DNA of 64,000 nt from Maricaulis sp965242785 (GTDB taxonomy: Bacteria > Pseudomonadota > Alphaproteobacteria > Caulobacterales > Maricaulaceae), in the NCBI GenBank assembly GCA_965242785.1, contig CBDETA010000002.1:248001-312000 (forward strand), read 5' to 3'. Below, in pieces: positions 58,844-64,000 of this stretch. The number at the start of each line of letters is the position of its first letter. Positions within the stretch are counted from its first letter, which is position 1. Both the position numbers and the translations under genes were made by a program. The notes beneath the pieces were generated by a model that saw only the letters and a program-made list of their open reading frames with translations, did no database searches and was not told the DNA's origin.

Positions 58844-59171
58844 TCGGTATCCGGCGCTGCGATTTCGCGAGGTCATGATGTCTGCATTCCGAGCCGGACG
58901 CGATGTGAACGCGCTGAGCACCCGCCGCCGGTGAGACAACGGACTCGCGCGGGCGAATGGAATTCGTCTTCGCCGCCGCAGCGGGACCAAGCTTGTGGTG
59001 CGGGCAGGCAAGTCCGAGGAACGGTCAGTCAGCCTGCGGTGCGCTCAAGGCTGTGCGGTCAAGGCGGTGCGGTCAAGACTGTGTGACGCCTGGACCCCGG
59101 TCGCCGCAAGTCGGTCCTGTTTCAGAGGCGGAAGGACGTTGAGTACCCACGTCTGGCCAACAGAAGTCGGC
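58844..59171. other. 328-bp convergent gap with a short tandem repeat
   Basis: Between the small basic gene and dprA, which converge. It contains three tandem 14-bp copies of GTGCGGTCAAGGCG (59039-59080; the first has GCTC for GGTC, the third ends ACT). No gene, tRNA or T-run terminator was recognised. Confidence 0.55.
59039..59080 (+). repeat. 14-bp tandem repeat, three copies
   Basis: GTGCGCTCAAGGCT (59039-59052), GTGCGGTCAAGGCG (59053-59066) and GTGCGGTCAAGACT (59067-59080), uninterrupted. It lies in the gap between convergent genes, so it is free to expand or contract. Confidence 0.75.
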
Positions 59172-60458
59172 TCATCGAGCTTGGGTCGGCTCAACGGCTT
59201 GGTGCGAACGGTTCGGGCGCTGGGCGCCAGCCCGTTCCGTTGACTGTCGGGACAAGATCTGGACATGACCGCCAGCGGTGCGGGCGATGTGGCCGTCGAA
59301 TTCCAGTTCCATCAACACCGCCTGGACAAGGCTGACCGGCAGGGCGGCCTGTCGGGCGATCTCGTCTGGCGAGACAGGGACGGGTGAGAGCAGGGCCGTG
59401 ACGCGGTCGGTCGGGTCCTCGCGGCCCGGTTCGGGGTGCATTGCAGGCGGGTCGGCATGCCCCGTTGCGGCGACAGGTGTTTGCACGGTTTCGCCGTGAT
59501 AGTCGGCTTCGTCGGCAAACAGGTCGGCGGTCGGACCGGCCCCGTCTTCAAGGCCGGGCCTGGGTGCCAGTGGGATGGCGGGGACACGGCCGAGAATATC
59601 CAGCACATCCTCGGCGCTTTCGATGAGATGGGCGCCATCGCGCAAGAGCTGGTTGGAGCCCTTGGCGCGCGGATCCAGCGGGGAGCCGGGCACGGCCATC
59701 ACTTCACGGCCCTGCTCCATGGCAAAGCGGGCGGTGATGAGCGAACCGGAACGCAAGGCCGCTTCCACCACCACGGTTCCGCGGGAAAGGCCGGAGATGA
59801 TCCGGTTTCGGCGCGGAAAATCCTTGGCTCGGGGAATGGCGCCCAGCGGCATTTCGCAGACCAGAAGTCCGGTCTCGGCGATGGCATCGTGCAGCTGGGC
59901 ATGTTCAGGCGGGTAGATGTGGTCGATACCGCCAGCGAGCACGGCGATGGTGCCGGTGTCCAGCGCGCCCACATGGCAGGCGCCATCAATGCCGCGGGCC
60001 AGCCCTGAGATGACACAGACGCCCTCCTGGCCCAGCTGAAGCGCAAGATCGCGGGCAAAGCGCAGACCGGCGGCCGAGGCATTGCGAGCGCCGACCATGG
60101 CACAGCCCGTCCGGTCGAAGAGGTCGAGCCGGCCTTTCAGGATCAGTGTGGCCGGTGCGGCCGGAATGGCGCGCAACAGGTCCGGAAAGGCGGGATCGAG
60201 CGGGGTCAGGAGCGTCGCACCGGCCTGGTCGATGGCGTCGAGCTCGGCTTCGATGGCGTCGCGGTCCGGGATGGCCGGGATGGGCTTGCCGGCCTGGCGG
60301 CATCGGCGGGACAGGGCGTCGAGCGCTGCCTCAGGCGTCTTGTAGCGGTCAATGAGGCGGGCCAGACCGACCGGACCCAGACCGGGCGTGCGTGCCAGGC
60401 GCAACCAGGCGAGCCGCGCCGCGGGGGCGCTGTCCCGGTCAGGCCCGACGGGGTTCAC
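59172..60458 (-). CDS. dprA: DNA-processing protein DprA (Smf)
   Basis: 428-residue Rossmann-fold loader of RecA onto incoming single-stranded DNA during natural transformation. It has an N-terminal SAM-like helical part (RLAWLRLARTPGLGPVGLARLIDR) and the DprA core (about 95-300: LKGRLDLFDRTGCAMVGARNASAAG, VCVISGLARGIDGACHVGAL, RAKDFPRRNRIISGLSRGTVVVEA). The C-terminal winged-helix (about 365-410) carries an Arg-rich tail. The GTG start at 60458 overlaps the plsY stop by 4 bp (GTGA). End of the pyrB-pyrC'-plsY-dprA operon. The C-terminal tail is longer than usual by about 20 residues. Confidence 0.94.
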   Translation of the reverse strand: MNPVGPDRDSAPAARLAWLRLARTPGLGPVGLARLIDRYKTPEAALDALSRRCRQAGKPIPAIPDRDAIEAELDAIDQAGATLLTPLDPAFPDLLRAIPAAPATLILKGRLDLFDRTGCAMVGARNASAAGLRFARDLALQLGQEGVCVISGLARGIDGACHVGALDTGTIAVLAGGIDHIYPPEHAQLHDAIAETGLLVCEMPLGAIPRAKDFPRRNRIISGLSRGTVVVEAALRSGSLITARFAMEQGREVMAVPGSPLDPRAKGSNQLLRDGAHLIESAEDVLDILGRVPAIPLAPRPGLEDGAGPTADLFADEADYHGETVQTPVAATGHADPPAMHPEPGREDPTDRVTALLSPVPVSPDEIARQAALPVSLVQAVLMELEFDGHIARTAGGHVQILSRQSTERAGAQRPNRSHQAVEPTQAR

Positions 60459-61108
60459 CCGGCCTCGCCATCCCCGGTCCCGATCCCGGAATCGGGCGCG
60501 GGCGGGTTCGTCTTGTCTTTTTTGTCCCCGATGCGGGGTTCCTCGCCCTTCAACAGGCGGGTGATGTTCGCGCGGTGCAGCCAGTAAATCAGCAGGGTCA
60601 GGCCCCCGGCCATGATGGCCACATCGGTGCGGCCGAAAAAGCATGCGGCAACCGGCGCCGCGAGGGCAGCGATCAGGGCCGACAGTGAGGAGATGCGGAA
60701 GATGGCCGCCATGATCAGCCAGGTGCCGATGACGACCAGGCCGACCGGCCAGAACACCACCAGCATTGTGCCGACATAGGTGGCGACACCCTTGCCACCC
60801 TTGAATTTCAGCCAGACCGGGAAGCAGTGACCGACCAGGGCAGCGGCACCGGCGACGAGGCCGGGAATGGTGCCGAACAGCACCGCGAAAAGGGCCGCGG
60901 CAATCCCTGCCTTGCCGGCGTCCAGGATGAGGGTGGCGGCAGCGAGGTCCTTGCGGCCGGTGCGCAGCACATTGGTGGCGCCGATATTGCCCGACCCGAT
61001 GGCACGGATATCCCCCAGTCCGGCCAGGCGCGTGAGCACGAGACCGAAGGGAATGGATCCGATGAGATAGCCGCCAAGAACGGCAAGGGCGATGTAGATT
61101 GGCTGCAT
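60455..61108 (-). CDS. plsY: Acyl-phosphate glycerol-3-phosphate acyltransferase PlsY
   Basis: 217-residue membrane acyltransferase making lysophosphatidate from acyl phosphate. The three conserved loops are SIPFGLVLTRLAG, GSGNIGATNVLRTG with GHCFPVWLKFKGGKGVAT, and the final LHRANITRLLKGEEP. About seven TM segments. A disordered tail (KKDKTNPPAPDSGIG) is a lineage-specific extension of about 25 residues. It begins 4 bp after the pyrC' stop and overlaps dprA. This gene order is common in alphaproteobacteria. Confidence 0.95.
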   Translation of the reverse strand: MQPIYIALAVLGGYLIGSIPFGLVLTRLAGLGDIRAIGSGNIGATNVLRTGRKDLAAATLILDAGKAGIAAALFAVLFGTIPGLVAGAAALVGHCFPVWLKFKGGKGVATYVGTMLVVFWPVGLVVIGTWLIMAAIFRISSLSALIAALAAPVAACFFGRTDVAIMAGGLTLLIYWLHRANITRLLKGEEPRIGDKKDKTNPPAPDSGIGTGDGEAG

Positions 61109-61112
61109 GGTT

Positions 61113-62399
61113 CTACGCCTTAGGGTTGTATATCGTGACTCCGCCCACGATGGTTTGCAAGACCCGTCCCTGGAAACGGCGACCGGCCCAGGCCGAATTG
61201 CCGCGTGCGGACTGGAAATCCTCGGGGTCGCAGACCCAGGGCTTGTCGCCATCGATGAGGACGAGATCGGCCGGTGCGCCGAGGGCCAGGCGTCCTTGCG
61301 GCAGGCCCAGAAGGTCGGCCGGACCGCTGGTGAGGACACGCAGGGCATCGATCAGCTCGATCTGCCCGTCATGGACCAGACCGAGCATGGCAGCCAGCAG
61401 GGTTTCGACACCCATTGTACCGGGAATGGCGAGGGCGAAAGGTTCGCCCTTGTCGTCGAAGGGCGTGGGGCGGTGGTCGGAGACCACGGCGTCGATCTCG
61501 CCATCAATGACGGCCTGGACAAGGGCGCGGCGGTCGCTTTCGGCACGCAGGGGCGGATCCATGCGGAAGGCACTGTCCAGGCCCCCGGCATCCACCTCAT
61601 TCAGCGTCAGATGGGCGATGGCGGCGGTCGCGGCGATCTCCAGGTCACGGGCCCGGGCCCGGCGCAGCGCATCCAGCCCCGCCTGCGTCGACAGGCGGTC
61701 GATCATCAGCTTGCCGCCGGTCAGCTCGGCCAGGGCCGTGTCGCGCTCGATGGCGATGCGTTCGGAAATGGCCGGCTCGGCCGGCAGCCCCATGCGGGCG
61801 GACCAATCGCTTTCCAGCGCCACAGTACCGGCTGACAGGGCCGCATCGGCCGGGCGGACCGAAAGCCAGACATCGAACTGGCTGGTATAGGCGAGCAGGC
61901 GGCGCATGGTCCGGGCATCGGCGATGGGCCGGTCGCCCTGACCGGCATAGACCGCGCCCCCGCGCACCATCAGGCCGATCTCGGCCATGTGCTCGCCATC
62001 AAGGCCTTGCGTGGCACCGCAGGCCGAAAGGATGCGCACGCCATGGCGGCCCAGCCCCTTGGTCATGCCGTCAAACCCGTCGGCCTTGTCCAGCGGAGAC
62101 CGGCTGTTGGGCGCCAGGACCAGCGTGCCGATGCCGCCGGCCGCGGCACCCGCGGCCAGGGTGGCGGTGGTCTCGCCATCCGGGGTCAGCGCGGGCTCCT
62201 TGGCGGCGCGCAGGTCGATGAGGGCGGGCGCGAGGATGCAACCCCTGGCGTCGATCACCTCGTCAGCGGCGTCGAGGTCGATCTCGGCGCCGGTCTGGGC
62301 GATGACGCCGTCCTCGACAAGCAGGCCCCCATGCCGGTCCATGCCGGAGGCCGGGTCGATCAGGCGGGCATTGATGATGGCAAGGCTGGTCTGGCTCAT
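61113..62399 (-). CDS. pyrX: Non-catalytic dihydroorotase homolog (PyrC'/PyrX)
   Basis: 428-residue amidohydrolase-fold protein in the dihydroorotase family. The metal-binding DxHxH of active enzymes is lost: where PGLIDLHVHLREPG is expected it has PALIDLRAAKEPALT. The distal His in the HxSTxxG motif is also altered (IDRLSTQAG). The SDHRP segment remains. Such degenerate DHOases (PyrC'/PyrX) form a structural dodecamer with aspartate carbamoyltransferase in many proteobacteria. It overlaps pyrB by 4 bp, fitting a 1:1 complex. A second, active pyrC is expected elsewhere in the genome. Confidence 0.9.
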   Translation of the reverse strand: MSQTSLAIINARLIDPASGMDRHGGLLVEDGVIAQTGAEIDLDAADEVIDARGCILAPALIDLRAAKEPALTPDGETTATLAAGAAAGGIGTLVLAPNSRSPLDKADGFDGMTKGLGRHGVRILSACGATQGLDGEHMAEIGLMVRGGAVYAGQGDRPIADARTMRRLLAYTSQFDVWLSVRPADAALSAGTVALESDWSARMGLPAEPAISERIAIERDTALAELTGGKLMIDRLSTQAGLDALRRARARDLEIAATAAIAHLTLNEVDAGGLDSAFRMDPPLRAESDRRALVQAVIDGEIDAVVSDHRPTPFDDKGEPFALAIPGTMGVETLLAAMLGLVHDGQIELIDALRVLTSGPADLLGLPQGRLALGAPADLVLIDGDKPWVCDPEDFQSARGNSAWAGRRFQGRVLQTIVGGVTIYNPKA

Positions 62400-63358
62400 G
62401 CGCGGGCCTCCCTGCGGATCACATCGCCGACAAGCTCCAGCACCGCCATGCGCACGGCGACGCCGCTTTCCACCTGTTCCAGGATCACGCTTTTGTCCGG
62501 ATCATCCGCCAGCTTTGTGTGGATTTCCGTGCCGCGGTTCATCGGGCCCGGATGCATAACCAGCACGTCGGGCGAGCAGGCTTCGAGGCGTTCATGGGTG
62601 AGGCCGAAGAGATGGAAGAATTCGCGGCCGGAGGGCACGAACCCACCGGACATGCGCTCTTTTTGCTGGCGCAGGGCCATCACGGCGTCGCAGCCTTTGA
62701 GGGCCTCATCGATATCGTTGAACACTTCGCAGCCCCACTGGTCGACATCCGGCGGCAGCAGGGTGGGCGGGGCGCAGAGGCGGATTTCGGCGCCGAGAAT
62801 GTTCAACAGGCCGATATTCGAGCGGGCGACGCGGGAGTGCAGGATGTCGCCGACAATGAGGATGCGGCGGCCGCCGACCTCGCCCCAGTGCTGGCACAGG
62901 GTAAAGCTGTCCAGCAAGGCCTGGGTGGGGTGTTCATGCATGCCGTCGCCGGCATTGACGACCGAGAGGCCGGTGCGGTCGGCCAGGAATTTCGGGGCCC
63001 CGGTGGCGGGGTGGCGCACCACCATGATGTCGGGGCGCATGGCGGCGAGGGTGCGGGCGGTGTCGGACAGGCTCTCGCCCTTGGAGGCGGAGGAGTTGGA
63101 CATGGCGAAATTCACCACATCGGCCCCCAACCGCTTGCCGGCCATCTCGAAACTGCCCTGGGTCCGGGTCGAGGCCTCGAAGAAAAGATTGAGGACGGTC
63201 AGACCTTTAAGCACTTCGGAGCACTTGTCCGGCGTGCGGTTCACGGCGAGCCAGTGGGCGGCGCGTTCGAAGATGATCCGGATGTCGACGGGATTGAGAT
63301 CGGCCACCGATACGAGGTGGCGGTGGGGAAAGTCGTAGCTGAACGCGGCGCGGGTCAT
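62396..63358 (-). CDS. pyrB: Aspartate carbamoyltransferase catalytic chain
   Basis: 320-residue transcarbamoylase joining carbamoyl phosphate and aspartate, the committed step of pyrimidine synthesis. Carbamoyl-phosphate motif FEASTRTQGSFEMAGKRLG (about 59-77, STRT), HEHPTQALLDSFTL (about 140-153) and aspartate-binding VMHPGPMNRGTEI (about 275-287) are all present. The start MTRAAFSYD is set at 63358. A good sigma-70-type promoter lies 41 bp upstream. First gene of the operon pyrB-pyrC'-plsY-dprA. Confidence 0.97.
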   Translation of the reverse strand: MTRAAFSYDFPHRHLVSVADLNPVDIRIIFERAAHWLAVNRTPDKCSEVLKGLTVLNLFFEASTRTQGSFEMAGKRLGADVVNFAMSNSSASKGESLSDTARTLAAMRPDIMVVRHPATGAPKFLADRTGLSVVNAGDGMHEHPTQALLDSFTLCQHWGEVGGRRILIVGDILHSRVARSNIGLLNILGAEIRLCAPPTLLPPDVDQWGCEVFNDIDEALKGCDAVMALRQQKERMSGGFVPSGREFFHLFGLTHERLEACSPDVLVMHPGPMNRGTEIHTKLADDPDKSVILEQVESGVAVRMAVLELVGDVIRREARA

Positions 63359-63398
63359 CCCGCCTCCCAAATGGCTGAGCCCCGAAAAAGTCTGCGGC

Positions 63399-63427
63399 GG
63401 TATAGGGTTTGTCGCAGGCTTGGGCAA
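63399..63427 (-). promoter_or_regulatory. Predicted pyrB promoter
   Basis: On the minus strand TTGCCC (63422-63427), a 17-bp spacer, TATACC (63399-63404), about 41 bp upstream of the pyrB ATG. No attenuator hairpin or T-run was seen between it and the gene. Confidence 0.55.
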
Positions 63428-63496
63428 GAGACCCGGGGGGATGCGCTGACGCGGAAGAGCGCCTATGTGAAGCCTGGATACAGGGAGTCGGGCCTG

Positions 63497-64000
63497 ATGC
63501 TGAAGATTCGTGGCATGCGGAGTGAAGATGCAGCGAAGGTCCTGCGTATCTATGGCGAAGGTATCGCGACCGGACACGCAACCTTCGAGCAGGATGTGCC
63601 CGCCTGGCCGGCATTCGACGCGGGAAAGCTGGAAAAACCGCGCCTGGTCGCTGAGTTGAATGATGACATCGTCGGCTGGGCCGCGCTGAGCCCGGTCTCC
63701 TCGCGCTGCGTCTATGGCGGGGTCGGCGAGATGTCGGTCTATGTCGCCGAGGCGGCGCGCGGGCGCGGTGTCGGACGGGCCCTGCTGGAGGCGATCATCA
63801 CCGCTTCGGAGGACGAGGGCATCTGGATGCTCAATGCCGGCATCTTCGTGGAGAACACGGCCTCGATCGCCTTGCACGAAGCCTGCGGCTTCAACCGGCT
63901 GGGGGTGCAGCAGGGATTGGGCAAGATGGGCTATGGGCCGATGCAGGGGAAATGGCGCGATGTGGTGCTGTTGCAGCGGCGCAGCCGCGTGGTCGGCGTC
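63497..64000 (+). CDS. GNAT N-acetyltransferase (3' truncated by window edge)
   Basis: The reading frame is open from ATG 63497 through the last base of the window (168 codons, no stop). The protein starts MLKIRGMRSEDAAKVLRIYGEGIATGHATFEQDVP and carries the GNAT acetyl-CoA motif EMSVYVAEAARGRGVGRALLEAI (about 78-100). It continues with FVENTASIALHEACGFNRLGV and a C-terminal WRDVVLLQRR. The GHATFEQDVP entry and WRDVVLLQR end are typical of phosphinothricin acetyltransferase-like (MnaT/YncA) proteins that acetylate methionine derivatives. The end of the gene is probably only a few codons beyond the window. Confidence 0.85.
   Translation, partial: MLKIRGMRSEDAAKVLRIYGEGIATGHATFEQDVPAWPAFDAGKLEKPRLVAELNDDIVGWAALSPVSSRCVYGGVGEMSVYVAEAARGRGVGRALLEAIITASEDEGIWMLNAGIFVENTASIALHEACGFNRLGVQQGLGKMGYGPMQGKWRDVVLLQRRSRVVGV

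Noticed and set aside
1..64000. CRISPR array, origin of replication, prophage or integrated island
   Set aside because: No regularly spaced repeats, DnaA-box cluster, integrase, transposase or phage structural genes were seen. Base composition looks even throughout.

Overview
This is a GC-rich, gene-dense chromosomal segment of a stalked or dimorphic alphaproteobacterium. It most resembles the Maricaulis/Hyphomonas side of the Caulobacterales-Maricaulales. The evidence is a set of lineage-typical genes: PopZ (pole organiser), SpmX (polar degenerate muramidase) and MipZ (division-site ATPase), a pcm-tolC-popZ-valS order, a MipZ-J-protein pair, and a perfect match to the CtrA consensus box TTAA-N7-TTAAC. 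The genus is inferred; no rRNA gene is present to confirm it.

Layout. 1-5 kb: the end of an Atm1-type ABC exporter, a TyrA-like dehydrogenase, tRNA-Asn, an orphan terminator behind a CtrA box (candidate small RNA), a DUF962 protein, DUF2256 with an Fe-S photolyase, and an SDR. 5-12 kb: tRNA-Cys, pcm, tolC with an operator-like palindrome over its promoter, popZ, valS and a DUF3137 protein. 12-22 kb: pyruvate carboxylase with a LacI-type operator, a serine hydrolase, a fatty acid desaturase, an ion-channel-like protein, propionyl-CoA carboxylase alpha and two small membrane proteins. 22-27 kb: a TonB-dependent receptor with a PepSY membrane protein behind a possible Fur box, lipB, a FliN-like protein and tRNA-Leu followed by a 209-bp tandem duplication. 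27-34 kb: mgtE, a kelch protein, spmX and ivd. 34-45 kb: a cNMP-patatin protein, der, bamB with its TPR partner, panB, an ECF sigma/anti-sigma operon, NnrU and envelope proteins. 45-52 kb: the leucine-catabolism genes liuB, liuC and liuD, interleaved with membrane-protein genes. 52-64 kb: several conserved unknowns, a glutaminyl cyclase, panC, a SPOR lipoprotein, mipZ and its J-protein, then a tight pyrB-pyrC'-plsY-dprA operon and a partial acetyltransferase.

Functional themes. Three biotin-dependent carboxylase genes (pyc, pccA, liuD) together with ivd, liuB and liuC point to growth on amino acids and odd-chain or branched acyl-CoAs. Cell-cycle and polarity genes lie scattered among housekeeping genes. 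The dihydroorotase-like gene beside pyrB has lost its metal-binding HxH and is probably a structural partner of aspartate carbamoyltransferase. A family of short intergenic elements with imperfect terminal inverted repeats (two full copies of about 200 bp, three fragments) is dispersed through the window and resembles a MITE. No prophage, transposase, CRISPR array or rRNA operon was seen.
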